Shown: positions 44,477 through 53,994, counted from the stretch's first letter. The stretch: DNA of 64,000 bases from JAHIQC01 sp964565645 (GCA_964565645.1 CAZMFQ010000002.1:62001-126000), one strand, 5' to 3'. A program made the numbers and translations. Notes: generated by a model from the sequence alone, not told the origin.

Positions 44477-46573
44477 TCAGCCTCCGATACCGATACGTAC
44501 GTCGGCGGCCGTGGCTCCGCCGCCCGCTTCCGCCACGATCAGCGGATTGATGTCCAACTCGAGGATCTCCGGGTGCGCCGTCGCCATGGCGGAGACACGC
44601 ACCAGCACATCCGCGATCGCGTCGATGTCCGCCGGGCGCTCACCTCGTGCGCCACGCAGGAGTCCGTAGCCTCTGATCGAGGCTATCATCTCCCGCGCCT
44701 CCCTGTGGTCGATCGGGCAGAGTCTGAACACGACGTCCTTGAGGACCTCGACGTACACGCCGCCCAGCCCGAACATGAGCAGCGCCCCGAACGTGGGATC
44801 GCGGTCGACCCCGATGATGACCTCGCGACCGGCGGGGAGCATCTCCTGGATGTGGACCCCCTCGATCACGGCGTCGGCCATGTAGGAGCGCGCCTTGCCG
44901 AGGATCTCCTCGTACGCGCTGCGCAGCTCCTCGGCGTCCCTGATGCCCACCCTGATCCCGCCGACGTCGGACTTGTGCAGGATGTCGGGGCTCGCGATCT
45001 TCGCGACCACGGGGTAGCCGACCCTCTCGGCGGCCTCGAGAGCGCTATGGAGGTCGCGTGCAACCTCGCCACGGGGAACGGTGATACCGTACGCGCCGAG
45101 GAGCCGCGCACCGTGCTCCTCGGTGATGAAGGCATGCCGGGCCGCCTTGGCCTCGGCGAGCGCCGCGCCCACCATGCGCGCGTCAGCACCGCTTTCGAAC
45201 GGCACTCGCGCGGGTTCGGCGAGATGGTGACGGTAGCGGTTCATGGCGCCCAGAGCGCTCACAGCACGCTCGGGAAACGCGTAGGAGGGGATTCCGCGCT
45301 CATGCAGCGCGGCCCAGGCACCGGCCATGCTGTCGCGTCCCATGAAACAGGCGAGCGTCGTGACGGTGGGGTTGGCGGCCGCCACGCGAGCGAGGGCAAG
45401 AGCGCTCTCCAGCGGGTCCGTCATCGCCTGAGGGGTCAGGATGCACAGGACGCTGTGCACGTCGGGATCGCGGTAGACGGTCGTAAGCGCGCGCTCGTAG
45501 CGCGCAGGGTCCGCATCGCCGAGGATGTCGACGGGGTTGTACACCGCCGAAGCCGCGGGAAGGGCCGCACGCAGTCCCTCAGTGGTCACGTTCCCGAGCG
45601 ACGCGAGCGCGACCCCCTCGCGTTCGCAGGCGTCGGTGGCCATGACCGCCGGGCCTCCGGCGTTGGTGACGATGGCGAGACCGTCGCCTGCGGGAAGAGG
45701 CTGCAGCGAGAAGGCGACCGCGTAATCGAACAACTCCTGTACGGTGCCGGCGCGTATGACCCCGGTACGTGCGAACGCGGCGTCGTAAGCCGCCTCCGAG
45801 CCGGCGAGGCTGCCGGTGTGCGAAGAGACCGCACGGGCGCCCGCGTCGCTGCCGCCCGCCTTGACCGCGAGCACCGGCTTGCGGGCTGTCGCTTCGGCGG
45901 CGGCGGCCAGGAACCCCGGCCCGTCGGCAACGGACTCGAGATACGCGACGACCACACGGGTCACCGACGCTGCGGACCACTCTGTGAGCAGGTCGGTCTC
46001 GGAGAGGTCAGCGCGGTTGCCGAGCGAGACGAAGTGCGCGAGCCCGATGCCTTCCCCCGCCGCCCAGTCCAGGACCGCCGTCCCGAGCGCACCCGACTGC
46101 GACATGAACGAGATCGCTCCGGCAGGAGGCATGCCGACCGCGAAGGACGCGTTGAGGTGCGAGCCCGTCGAGATCAGCCCGAGGCAGTTCGGACCCAGCA
46201 GGCGCACACCGCCTGCGGCCGCCCGCGCGGCGAGGTCGCGCTCCAGCACGCCCCCTTCGCGCCCGGTCTCCTTGAACCCGGCGGAGATCACGATCGCCGA
46301 GGAGACGCCCAGGGCCGCGCACTCGTCGATGACGGAGGCCACGGCCCGCGCCGGGACCACCACGACCACGAGGTCGGGGACCTCGGGCAGGTCGGTGAGC
46401 GTGGCGAAACAGGGGATGCCGTGGATCTCCTCCGCGGCCGGGTTCACCGGGTAGACGGGGCCCGCGAACCCGCCGGCGCGAAGGTTGTCGAAAACGAAGT
46501 GGCCGACCTTGCCCTCATCGCGGGCAACGCCGACCACGGCGACACTACGAGGTTCGAAGAACCCGGAAAGCAC
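44477..46573 (-). CDS. acd: ADP-forming acetate--CoA ligase (acetyl-CoA synthetase, fused alpha-beta)
   Basis: This enzyme makes ATP from acetyl-CoA, ADP and phosphate, as is typical of fermentative anaerobes. The product is 698 residues, a natural fusion of alpha and beta subunits. The CoA-binding domain begins with FFEPRSVAVVGVARDEGKVG, the phosphorylated His is H252 in SSHTGSLAGSE, and an ATP-grasp domain forms the C-terminal third (VVAKIASPDILHKSDVGG). The start is a GTG at 46573 with GGGGGAGG ten bases upstream. It and the following P-loop/DRTGG gene separate rpmF from plsX, which are adjacent in many bacteria. Confidence 0.93.
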   Translation of the reverse strand: MLSGFFEPRSVAVVGVARDEGKVGHFVFDNLRAGGFAGPVYPVNPAAEEIHGIPCFATLTDLPEVPDLVVVVVPARAVASVIDECAALGVSSAIVISAGFKETGREGGVLERDLAARAAAGGVRLLGPNCLGLISTGSHLNASFAVGMPPAGAISFMSQSGALGTAVLDWAAGEGIGLAHFVSLGNRADLSETDLLTEWSAASVTRVVVAYLESVADGPGFLAAAAEATARKPVLAVKAGGSDAGARAVSSHTGSLAGSEAAYDAAFARTGVIRAGTVQELFDYAVAFSLQPLPAGDGLAIVTNAGGPAVMATDACEREGVALASLGNVTTEGLRAALPAASAVYNPVDILGDADPARYERALTTVYRDPDVHSVLCILTPQAMTDPLESALALARVAAANPTVTTLACFMGRDSMAGAWAALHERGIPSYAFPERAVSALGAMNRYRHHLAEPARVPFESGADARMVGAALAEAKAARHAFITEEHGARLLGAYGITVPRGEVARDLHSALEAAERVGYPVVAKIASPDILHKSDVGGIRVGIRDAEELRSAYEEILGKARSYMADAVIEGVHIQEMLPAGREVIIGVDRDPTFGALLMFGLGGVYVEVLKDVVFRLCPIDHREAREMIASIRGYGLLRGARGERPADIDAIADVLVRVSAMATAHPEILELDINPLIVAEAGGGATAADVRIGIGG

Positions 46574-46619
46574 GCGCGACTCGCCTCCCCCGAGAGCGAG
46601 AACCGCAAGAGGCGCGGTG

Positions 46620-46796
46620 CTACTCGGTGTCGATTACTTCCTTGCCGTTGTAATACCCACACTCACCGCACACGCGATGCGGGAGCTTGGGGGAATGGCA
46701 CTGCGGGCACGTCGCAACCGCGGGAACCTCGAGCTTGTGCTGGGCGCGACGACCGGCCTGCTTGGCGCGACCGGTCTTCCTCTTGGGGACAGGCAT
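46620..46796 (-). CDS. rpmF: 50S ribosomal protein L32, zinc form
   Basis: The product is 58 residues: it begins MPVPKRKTGRAKQAGRRA and has CPQC and CGEC pairs, so it is the zinc-binding (C+) type. The ATG at 46796 has AAAGGAGC nine bases upstream. It follows yceD, as usual. A GC hairpin lies just upstream of its ribosome site. Confidence 0.97.
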   Translation of the reverse strand: MPVPKRKTGRAKQAGRRAQHKLEVPAVATCPQCHSPKLPHRVCGECGYYNGKEVIDTE

Positions 46797-46816
46797 GGGA
46801 CCTTGCTCCTTTCGGC

Positions 46817-46831
46817 GGGGCGCTTCGCCCC
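46817..46831. other. Hairpin in the rpmF leader
   Basis: GGGGCG and CGCCCC pair around a three-base loop just before the rpmF ribosome site. The 144-base gap 46797-46940 also has an AT-rich box (CTATTATT) near 46880 that may be a -10, without a clear -35. Confidence 0.4.
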
Positions 46832-46940
46832 GATGCGTTACGTCGTTCGGCGACCTCTCAGTCGCACGGTCGCCAATAATAGCACAGGCCCGAGCCGTGT
46901 GGGTACAGGAAATCCCCGAGGGCCGTGCGAAGAGGACGGG

Positions 46941-47480
46941 TCAGTCCTTCGGCGCGTCCTCGCCGCCGAACATACCTTCAAGCGCGTCGAACGGGGTCGG
47001 CTTGCGGACCTCCGCGTCGCAGGTACACGCGCCCTCGTTCAGGTCACATCCGCAGACCGGGCAGATGCCCGCGCAGTCCTCGGAATGCACCGGTGCGAAG
47101 GGCAGCTCGATGCGAACAGCCGACTCGATCGCGTGCGACAGGTCGATGATGCCGTCCCCGAGCTGCTCCCACTCCTGGTCCTCAGAAAGCTCCTCGGCCT
47201 TCTCGGGTGTGGTGTAGAAGCCCTCGACCTCTCCGCTCACCTCGAGCGTGAACGGGGCGAGACAGCGCGAGCACTCGACCTGGAACGCGGCATCCACCGA
47301 GCCGTAGGCCACGACGCCCGCGCCCGTGTTGGTCACGGAGACATCGATACGGGCCGGGCGCGCGGGCGCATAGGTCTCGCCGGCGTACTCGATGACGCCG
47401 AGATCGATCTCGTCGTCGATAGGAATGGACATGCCGAGATCGTGGATGATCTCGGTGACGTCGACATTGTAGGGATCCAT
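46941..47480 (-). CDS. yceD: YceD family (DUF177) protein
   Basis: The product is 179 residues. The family core is VECSRCLAPFTLEVSGEVEGFY, and the later EDCAGICPVCGCDLNEGACTC is a second cysteine cluster. In bacteria and plants this family is linked to 23S rRNA accumulation or processing. Its place before rpmF is almost universal. It starts at ATG 47480. Confidence 0.92.
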   Translation of the reverse strand: MDPYNVDVTEIIHDLGMSIPIDDEIDLGVIEYAGETYAPARPARIDVSVTNTGAGVVAYGSVDAAFQVECSRCLAPFTLEVSGEVEGFYTTPEKAEELSEDQEWEQLGDGIIDLSHAIESAVRIELPFAPVHSEDCAGICPVCGCDLNEGACTCDAEVRKPTPFDALEGMFGGEDAPKD

Positions 47481-47498
47481 GAGCGTGTGCGGCGGCGC

Positions 47499-47963
47499 CT
47501 ACTGGCGCTGGCCGCCGCCGACCTTGCCCTGCAGACGGTCGCGGCCGCGCTGCACGGCCGTGAGCAGCTTGCCGAGGTTGACCTCGAGGTTGGCGAGCAT
47601 CTCGTCGGCGTAGTCCTCGGCGCCGAGACGGATCTCGCGCTCTTTGTTGCGGGCGTCATCGAGGATCGCGGCGGCCTGCGACTCGGCCATCTTCACGATC
47701 TCCTGTTCGGCCGCCAGGGCAGCGGCACGGTCGCGCGCCTCCTCCAGGATGCGGTTGGCCTCCTTCTCGGCCTCCTCCAGCATCTCCTGGCGCTCCTTGA
47801 CGATCCAACGGGCCTGCTTGAGCTCGTCGGGGAACTGAGCGCGGATCTCATCGATGATCTCGTAGACCTTCTCGGGATCGACGAGTTTGCTGCTCGTGAA
47901 CGGAAGCGAGCGTCCGTTGTCCACGAGCTCCTCGATCCGGTCTATCAAGGCCATGATGTCCAT
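47499..47963 (-). CDS. DivIVA-like coiled-coil protein
   Basis: The product is 154 residues. A short N-terminal part with LIDRIEELVDNG is followed by a long charged coiled coil (WIVKERQEMLEEAEKEANRI and onward to about residue 120). Composition and pattern resemble DivIVA-type and ATP-synthase-b-like proteins of Actinomycetota, whose role may be in polar growth or septum placement. It starts at ATG 47963 (or ATG 47954) and sits between coaD and yceD. No sharp motif fixes the function. Confidence 0.7.
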   Translation of the reverse strand: MDIMALIDRIEELVDNGRSLPFTSSKLVDPEKVYEIIDEIRAQFPDELKQARWIVKERQEMLEEAEKEANRILEEARDRAAALAAEQEIVKMAESQAAAILDDARNKEREIRLGAEDYADEMLANLEVNLGKLLTAVQRGRDRLQGKVGGGQRQ

Positions 47964-47975
47964 TCGGGTCCTCCC

Positions 47976-48467
47976 TTAGTGGGGCCGGGCGAGCCGGTGC
48001 CTGAGTGCGTCTTCTACTACGTCTGGCACGAGTCCTTTGACCGAGCCACCGTGCCTGGCGATCTCCTTGACCGCCGAGGAACTCAAATACATGTACTCCG
48101 GGATGGCCATGATGAACATCGTCTCGATACGTTTGTCGAGACGGTAGTTCAACTGCGCCATCTGGAACTCGCGTTCGAAATCGGTCACGGCCCGAAGTCC
48201 CTTGATGATCGCCGTTGCGCCGACCTCATGCGCGAAGTCCACCAACAGGGTATCAAAAGGTAACACGGATACGTTAGGGAGATGCCGTGTGGCCTTCGTG
48301 ATCATCTCGACGCGCTCGTCGATGGAGAACAGCGGGCCGCCCCCCTTGTCGGGTGAGAGAGCCACCGCGACCACCAACTCGTCGAGCAGCGACGATGCAC
48401 GCTCGATGATGTCGAGGTGCCCCGAGGTGACCGGGTCGAACGTACCCGGGCAGAGCCCCCGCTTCAT
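47976..48467 (-). CDS. coaD: Phosphopantetheine adenylyltransferase
   Basis: This is the fourth step of coenzyme A synthesis. The product is 163 residues. The nucleotidyltransferase loop is CPGTFDPVTSGHLDIIERAS, and YMYLSSSAVKEIARHGGSV is the family C-terminal block. The ATG at 48467 overlaps the rsmD stop (ATGA). The rsmD-coaD order is widely conserved. Confidence 0.97.
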   Translation of the reverse strand: MKRGLCPGTFDPVTSGHLDIIERASSLLDELVVAVALSPDKGGGPLFSIDERVEMITKATRHLPNVSVLPFDTLLVDFAHEVGATAIIKGLRAVTDFEREFQMAQLNYRLDKRIETMFIMAIPEYMYLSSSAVKEIARHGGSVKGLVPDVVEDALRHRLARPH

Positions 48468-49039
48468 GCACCCTCCCGCTCATCGTGGATACCAAGCGAT
48501 ACCGCTGTGTCACCGTACCGCTTGCTGCCGGCGTCGCGCACCGTCGCAGGCCACAAGGGCTCCTCGCGCGCATCGTGTTCCCAGACGACGATCGCTCCGT
48601 CACCCAGGGACCCTGATGCCGCAAGCGACTCGATGAGCCCCCTGACCTCGGACTTGTCGATTCTATAAGGAGGGTCGAGAAAGAGCAACGAGAACGGGGC
48701 CCCGGCCGGACGGGCCCGGCGGGCCGCGGCGAACGCGTCGGCACGGACCACGGAGGTCTCGCCCTCCACCCCGAGGGCTGCGATGTTGGCGTTCAGGGCG
48801 GCGAGCGCGGCCCTGTCCTGCTCCACGAACATGACGCGTCGGGCGCCCCGGGAGAGCGCCTCGAGCCCGAGTGTGCCCGCGCCTGCGAAGGCGTCGAGAA
48901 CGACGGCGTCGACGAGGGCGTCCAGTGTCGCAAGCCGGCTGAACAGCGCTTCGCGTACCCGGTCCGCGGTCGGGCGGGTCGCGGTGCCCTTCGGGGCCAC
49001 GAGCCGTCGTCCGCGCATCTGCCCGGCGATGATCCTCAT
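48464..49039 (-). CDS. rsmD: 16S rRNA (guanine-966-N2)-methyltransferase
   Basis: The product is 191 residues from ATG 49039, which overlaps the recG stop (ATGA); the long frame upstream only mirrors recG. MRIIAGQMRGRRLVAPKG is the N-terminus, DAFAGAGTLGLEALSRGA is the SAM site and LLFLDPPY the catalytic DPPY motif. Confidence 0.96.
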   Translation of the reverse strand: MRIIAGQMRGRRLVAPKGTATRPTADRVREALFSRLATLDALVDAVVLDAFAGAGTLGLEALSRGARRVMFVEQDRAALAALNANIAALGVEGETSVVRADAFAAARRARPAGAPFSLLFLDPPYRIDKSEVRGLIESLAASGSLGDGAIVVWEHDAREEPLWPATVRDAGSKRYGDTAVSLGIHDEREGA

Positions 49040-51135
49040 CCGCTGCTCACCCACGTCCATGCCGCACCGAATCGGCGTCTGACCTCGAGACCGAGCGGTA
49101 CATGCTCCGGGCGCTCCAGGTGCGGGTCCGACTCGACGAGCTCGGCCGCATCGGCGCGCGAGATCTCGATGAGGTCCATATCCTCGGCCAGTGAGGCGAG
49201 CCGCAGCTCGGGCAGCCCGTGCTGCCTGTCGCCGAGGAGTTGGCCCTCCCCGCGCAGCCTCAGGTCCTCCTCGGCCAGCTCGAACCCGTCCTCGGTAGCG
49301 ACGATCGCGGCCATGCGTGCCTTGCCGTCGGCGGTCTTGGGATCGGCGAAGAGCATGAACAGGCCGGCGTGCTCTCCCCTGCCCACGCGCCCGCGAAGCT
49401 GATGGAGCTGTGCGAGGCCGAAGCGGTCCGCGTCCTCGACGATCATCACGGTCGCGTTGGGGACGTCGATGCCGACCTCGATGACGGTAGTGGAGACGAG
49501 GATGTCGATCTCTCCGGCGCGGAAGCGCTTCATCACCGACGCCTTCTCGGACGGCTTCATCTTGCCCGTGAGCAGCCCGACACGCAGGTCGGGGAACACC
49601 CGGGTCGCGAGGCGGTCGGCCTCGTTGACCGCCGCGCGGGCCTGAGCCGCGTCCGACTCGTCGACGAGCGCACACACGATGTACGCCTGGCGCCCCTCGC
49701 GAACGGCCTTGTGGACGCGCTTGTAGGCGCGCTCGCGTCCGGTCATGTGCACGAGTTCGGTCGTCCGGCTGCCCGCGGTGTTCGGCTTCTCGCGCAGATA
49801 CGAGGTCTCGAGGTCACCATAGACCGTGAGTGCGAGCGAGCGAGGGATCGGCGTCGCGGTCATGACCAGAAGATCCGCCGATGCCCCCTTGCCCCGCAAC
49901 CCGAGGCGCTGGTTCACGCCGAAGCGGTGCTGCTCGTCGACGATGGCAAGCGACAGGCGCGCGAAGCCCACCTTCGCGTCGAGCAACGCGTGCGTGCCGA
50001 AGAGCACCGGAAGCGTGCCGTCGGCCGCGGCCGCCAGGATCGGCTTGCGCTCGGAGGCCGGCGTGGAACCGGTCAGGAGCGCCCAGCCGACACCCGCCTC
50101 GTCGAGCAGGGGCCCGAGCTTCTCGGCGTACTGCTGCGCGAGCACCTCTGTCGGCGCCATCATCGCCGCCTGGGAACCGGTGTCCGCGGCCGCGCACAAC
50201 GCGTGCGCGGCGACGAGCGTCTTGCCCGTGCCCACGTCGCCGAGCAGGAGGCGGTTCATGGGCTCGGGTCGTGCCATGTCGGCGAGGATCTCATCGATCG
50301 CGCGGCGTTGGTCGCCCGTGGGCTCGAACGGACTGCACGCGCGCAGCGCCGAGAGCAGCGGGCCGTCCACGACGTGCGCGACACCGGGCACCTCGCGCGT
50401 GAGGCGGTGGCGCCGCTGCAGCATGCCGAGCTGAAGGCAGAGCAGCTCCTCGTAGGCCATGCGCCGACGGGCGGCGCGCGCATCGGACATGCTCCGAGGG
50501 AAGTGGATGTCGACAAGCGCCGCCGACAGTGGCACGAGGTCCCGCTCGATGCGCAGGGCGGCAGGCAGGAAGTCCGGGACGTCACCGACGTCCTCGAGCG
50601 CGCTGCCGATGAGACGCCGGACCCAGTTCGTCGACAGCCCCTCGGTCGTGCGATGCACCGGGACTATACGGGCGGCGCTCTCATCGGCCTCGTCGACCCC
50701 GAGCTTCTCCACGAACGGATTGCGCATCTGCCGCAGCCCGTATTCGAGAGCGACTGTGCCAGAGAACGCGACACGCTCGTCGCGAACGAAGCGGCTCGCC
50801 ATGTAAGGCTGATTGAACCAGACCCCGATGATCACACCGGTGCCGTCCACGAGCGCGACCTCCACGATCGACAGCCGCGGCCGGGGCTTCTTGGTCTTGA
50901 TCTCGTGGACGCGGCCGACCACCGTCACATCGGTGCCGGCCTTGACCTGCCCGAGCGGGACGATGTCGGTCAGGTCCACGTACCGGAACGGGAAGTGCAG
51001 CAGCAGGTCGCGGACGGTCCCGATCCCGAGCCGTCCCAGGGCCTCGGCGCGCGCCCGGTCCACGTAGCGGGCCGCGCCCACTTCGAGGTCCCACGCCGCG
51101 AGCCGCGACGCCCTCGATGTGCCGGGCTGTGGCAT
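49036..51135 (-). CDS. recG: ATP-dependent DNA helicase RecG
   Basis: RecG remodels stalled forks and branched DNA. The product is 699 residues from ATG 51135. The wedge (OB-fold) domain occupies roughly residues 60-200. The helicase core has LLLGDVGTGKTLVAAHAL, MAPTEVLAQQYAEKLGPLL, IVDEQHRFGVNQR, VMTATPIPRSLALTVYGDL and LVSTTVIEVGIDVPNATVM. A TRG-type C-terminus follows (EEDLRLRGEGQLLGDRQHG). Confidence 0.97.
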   Translation of the reverse strand: MPQPGTSRASRLAAWDLEVGAARYVDRARAEALGRLGIGTVRDLLLHFPFRYVDLTDIVPLGQVKAGTDVTVVGRVHEIKTKKPRPRLSIVEVALVDGTGVIIGVWFNQPYMASRFVRDERVAFSGTVALEYGLRQMRNPFVEKLGVDEADESAARIVPVHRTTEGLSTNWVRRLIGSALEDVGDVPDFLPAALRIERDLVPLSAALVDIHFPRSMSDARAARRRMAYEELLCLQLGMLQRRHRLTREVPGVAHVVDGPLLSALRACSPFEPTGDQRRAIDEILADMARPEPMNRLLLGDVGTGKTLVAAHALCAAADTGSQAAMMAPTEVLAQQYAEKLGPLLDEAGVGWALLTGSTPASERKPILAAAADGTLPVLFGTHALLDAKVGFARLSLAIVDEQHRFGVNQRLGLRGKGASADLLVMTATPIPRSLALTVYGDLETSYLREKPNTAGSRTTELVHMTGRERAYKRVHKAVREGRQAYIVCALVDESDAAQARAAVNEADRLATRVFPDLRVGLLTGKMKPSEKASVMKRFRAGEIDILVSTTVIEVGIDVPNATVMIVEDADRFGLAQLHQLRGRVGRGEHAGLFMLFADPKTADGKARMAAIVATEDGFELAEEDLRLRGEGQLLGDRQHGLPELRLASLAEDMDLIEISRADAAELVESDPHLERPEHVPLGLEVRRRFGAAWTWVSSG

Positions 51136-51142
51136 CGCGCCC

Positions 51143-51997
51143 CTAGCTGAGGTGGTAGTAGCCGCAGCCCACGGCGCGCGGACCGGCGTATGTACCGATG
51201 ACCGAACCCACGAGGCCGATGCTCTCGAGTTCGTAGTCGACGCCGGCCGCATCGAGCGCGCCACGCAACTCCTCGGCCAGTTCCGGAGAGCATGCGTGCA
51301 GGATGGAGAGTCTGACGCGGCCGTTTGCCTTGGAGTCCTCGGCGATATGCTCCGCAAGGATCTGCAGCGCCTTGCGCGTCCCCTTGGCCTTCTTGAACGG
51401 CTCGATGATGCCGTCGGAGTTGAACTCGAGGACGGGCTTGATATTGAGGACCGAGGCGGCAAGCCCCTGCGCCTTGCCGGCGCGGCCGCCCTTGACCAGG
51501 TACTCGAGCGTATCCAGCACGAAGAACAGACTCGTGTCGTCGGCGATCTTCTGGGTGATGCGCGCGACCTCGGCCCCTTCTGCACCTGTGGCCCGGGCCT
51601 CCAGGGCCGCCTTGACCACCAACCCGGTCGCCTGCGAGACGCGCTTGGTGTCGATCACGTGCACGGGTATCGCGGAATCCTTGGCGGCCATGGTCGCCGA
51701 CTCGAAGGTGCCCGAGAGAGCGGCCGTCAAGTGAACCGAGACGATCGAATCGCAGCCGGCGTCGGCCAGACCCGCGTACGCGGCAGCGAACTCCGCGGGT
51801 GAGGGCTGTGAGGTCTTGGGCAGCTTGGGCGCGGCCTGCAGGCGCTCGTAGAACTCGGCGGGCTCGAAATCGACCCAGTCGAGGTAGGTCTCGTCCCCGA
51901 ACAGGACCTTGAGGGGCACCATCACCACGTCGTTGGCCTCACACCAGGCCGGACCGAGGTCACAGGTGCTGTCGCAGACGATCCCTACTCGCGCCAT
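51143..51997 (-). CDS. DegV family fatty-acid-binding protein (FakB-like)
   Basis: The product is 284 residues. VGIVCDSTCDLGPAWCEAND is the N-terminal block, and TSQPSPAEFAAAYAGL and SVHLTAALSGTFESA are the fatty-acid and Ser-binding blocks. FakB proteins hold a fatty acid while FakA phosphorylates it. The fakA homologue lies 18 bases upstream, so the pair forms a fatty acid kinase feeding acyl-phosphate to the PlsX/PlsY route. Confidence 0.93.
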   Translation of the reverse strand: MARVGIVCDSTCDLGPAWCEANDVVMVPLKVLFGDETYLDWVDFEPAEFYERLQAAPKLPKTSQPSPAEFAAAYAGLADAGCDSIVSVHLTAALSGTFESATMAAKDSAIPVHVIDTKRVSQATGLVVKAALEARATGAEGAEVARITQKIADDTSLFFVLDTLEYLVKGGRAGKAQGLAASVLNIKPVLEFNSDGIIEPFKKAKGTRKALQILAEHIAEDSKANGRVRLSILHACSPELAEELRGALDAAGVDYELESIGLVGSVIGTYAGPRAVGCGYYHLS

Positions 51998-52015
51998 GAC
52001 GATCCCTTCGACTGC

Positions 52016-53632
52016 CTACTCGACGGACACGATCAACGGATACAGCGGCTGCTCGCCACGATGGGACTCGACCTCGACATCAGGGAACGTCTCGCCGACC
52101 TTCGTCTCCAGGTCCGCGAGCGCGTCATCCGAGAACTCCTCGCCCGCCAGGAGCGTGACGGTCTCACCGTCACCCACGATGATGCCGAGGAGATCGAGAG
52201 CCACCTGCGTCACGTCCTCGCCCACGACCTCGATCTCACCGGCCGAGATGCCTATCACCTGACCGGCCTTGATCGGTCCGCTCTTGGCCTTGGAGTCCTT
52301 GATCGCGGTCGTGACCTCGCCGGTGCGCACCGAGCCTGCCGCCTCGGTCATAGCCTCGATGTTCTCGGAGAGCTCGGCCTCCGTGTCGAACTCGAAGAGA
52401 GCCGCGAACGCCTCGGGCACGCTCTTGGTCGGCACGACACCTACAGGCCGGTCGGCGTGCGCGGCCGCCTGCTGCGCCGCCATTATGATGTTCTTGTTGT
52501 TGGGGAGGATGAGCACACGCTCGGCGTTGACCGAAGCGACCGCCTCGAGCAGCTCGGCGGTGGAGGGATTCATGGTCTGACCGCCGTTGACGATCACATC
52601 TACGCCGAGGCTTGTGAGTATGGCCTTGAGGCCGTCGCCTGCAGCGACACTCACGACGCCGTAGGGGGCCGGCGGCGCCGCCTCAGCCGCACCTTCGGCG
52701 CGGATAGAATCGGCGCGCGCGGCGGTCTGTCGCTTCATGTTGTTGATGTGTACCTCGGCGACCTCGCCGATGCCGGTCATGTACGCGAGGACCGCACCCG
52801 GGTCGTCCGTGTGCACGTGGACCTTGTATGTATCACCGGATCCGACCGCGAGCTCACTGCCTCCGACCGAGGCGATGTAGTCCTGGACCGCAGGAAGGTC
52901 TATCTCCTCACCCAAGAGCAGGAACTCGGTGCAGTACAGATACTCGTCGTCATCCCAGTCGTTGGCGGGCTCGATGCTCGTGACCGGCGCCGCGCCGATC
53001 GAGACATCGGCGACGTCGACCTCGCGGCCTTTGAACGCCGCGACGAGCCCCTCTGCGAGGATGGCCAGTCCGAATCCCCCGGCATCTACGACGCCGTTCT
53101 CCTTCAGGACGGGCAGGAGCTCCGGCGTGTTGCGGACCGATTCGAACGCCGATGACATGACCCTATCGAGGGTCTCATCGAGGTCGGCACCGTCTTTGGC
53201 AGCCTTCTTGGCCGCCTTGGCGGAGTCCTTGAGCACCGTGAGCATGGTGCCTTCCACCGGCTTGCGCACCGCCTGGAAGGAGACGGAGACCGCTTTGTCC
53301 AGGGCCTTGGCCACAAGATCGGTGTCGACCGCCTCGGCCGAGCCCACCACCTCGCACAGCCCACGGAGGATCTGCGACAGGATGACGCCGGAGTTGCCGC
53401 GTGCACCCATGAGCGACCCATGGGTGACCGACTTACAGATCGCATCGAGACCGGCATCGTCTCCGAGCGCCGCGAGTTCGCTGACCACCGCCTCCATGGT
53501 GAGCGACATGTTCGTGCCGGTGTCACCATCAGGCACCGGGAAGACGTTGAGTTTGTTGACCTCTTCGGCGCGTTCCTTGAGCGCAGCGGCTGCGGCGGCG
53601 ACGAGAGAGCCTGCGGGGGATGCTTTGGTCAT
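52016..53632 (-). CDS. fakA: Fatty acid kinase catalytic subunit FakA-like (DAK2/DegV-associated)
   Basis: The product is 538 residues. The N-terminal DAK2 (DhaL-like) domain has VNKLNVFPVPDGDTGTNMSL, with three aspartates for magnesium-ATP. The central domain and the C-terminal DegV-associated domain (from about residue 350; VLILPNNKNIIMAAQQAAAH) complete the FakA plan. It lies between an Asp23-family gene and the DegV gene, as in Firmicutes and related groups. Substrate is inferred from that pairing. Confidence 0.93.
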   Translation of the reverse strand: MTKASPAGSLVAAAAAALKERAEEVNKLNVFPVPDGDTGTNMSLTMEAVVSELAALGDDAGLDAICKSVTHGSLMGARGNSGVILSQILRGLCEVVGSAEAVDTDLVAKALDKAVSVSFQAVRKPVEGTMLTVLKDSAKAAKKAAKDGADLDETLDRVMSSAFESVRNTPELLPVLKENGVVDAGGFGLAILAEGLVAAFKGREVDVADVSIGAAPVTSIEPANDWDDDEYLYCTEFLLLGEEIDLPAVQDYIASVGGSELAVGSGDTYKVHVHTDDPGAVLAYMTGIGEVAEVHINNMKRQTAARADSIRAEGAAEAAPPAPYGVVSVAAGDGLKAILTSLGVDVIVNGGQTMNPSTAELLEAVASVNAERVLILPNNKNIIMAAQQAAAHADRPVGVVPTKSVPEAFAALFEFDTEAELSENIEAMTEAAGSVRTGEVTTAIKDSKAKSGPIKAGQVIGISAGEIEVVGEDVTQVALDLLGIIVGDGETVTLLAGEEFSDDALADLETKVGETFPDVEVESHRGEQPLYPLIVSVE

Positions 53633-53646
53633 GGATTCTCCGTGGC

Positions 53647-53994
53647 CTACTTGCGGACCTTGATGCCCTGAACGTGGACATCGACGGAGTCGACCTTCAC
53701 GTCCGCGATGGTGGTCAGGACGTAGCCGACGCGGTTGCTCAGATTGTGGGAGACCTCCGCGAGGTTCGTGCCGTGCTCGATGATCACGTAGAGGTCCACA
53801 AGGACGCCCTTGTCGTTGTTCTTGATGGAGACGCCCTTGCGCAACTTGTCACGCGAGAGCAGTTGCGCGACACCGTCGCGCGCCGTGGGACTCGCCATGC
53901 CTACGATGCCGTAGCACTCAAGAGCGGCGAAACCGGCCAGGTCGGCCAGTACCTCGTTCGCGATCTGGACCTCACCGGGAATGCTGGTGCTCAT
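53647..53994 (-). CDS. Asp23/Gls24 family protein
   Basis: The product is 115 residues from ATG 53994 with GGAGG four bases upstream; the frame upstream is leader. The family core (VQIANEVLADLAGFAALECY, VGMASP, LVDLYVIIEHGTNLAEVSHN) is clear. Such proteins are associated with envelope stress or the inner membrane face. It is coded 14 bases before fakA, a frequent arrangement. Confidence 0.92.
   Translation of the reverse strand: MSTSIPGEVQIANEVLADLAGFAALECYGIVGMASPTARDGVAQLLSRDKLRKGVSIKNNDKGVLVDLYVIIEHGTNLAEVSHNLSNRVGYVLTTIADVKVDSVDVHVQGIKVRK

Noticed and set aside
44402..46879. An 825-codon plus-strand open frame antisense to acd
   Set aside because: Shadow of the acetate-CoA ligase gene; low-complexity composition and no motif.
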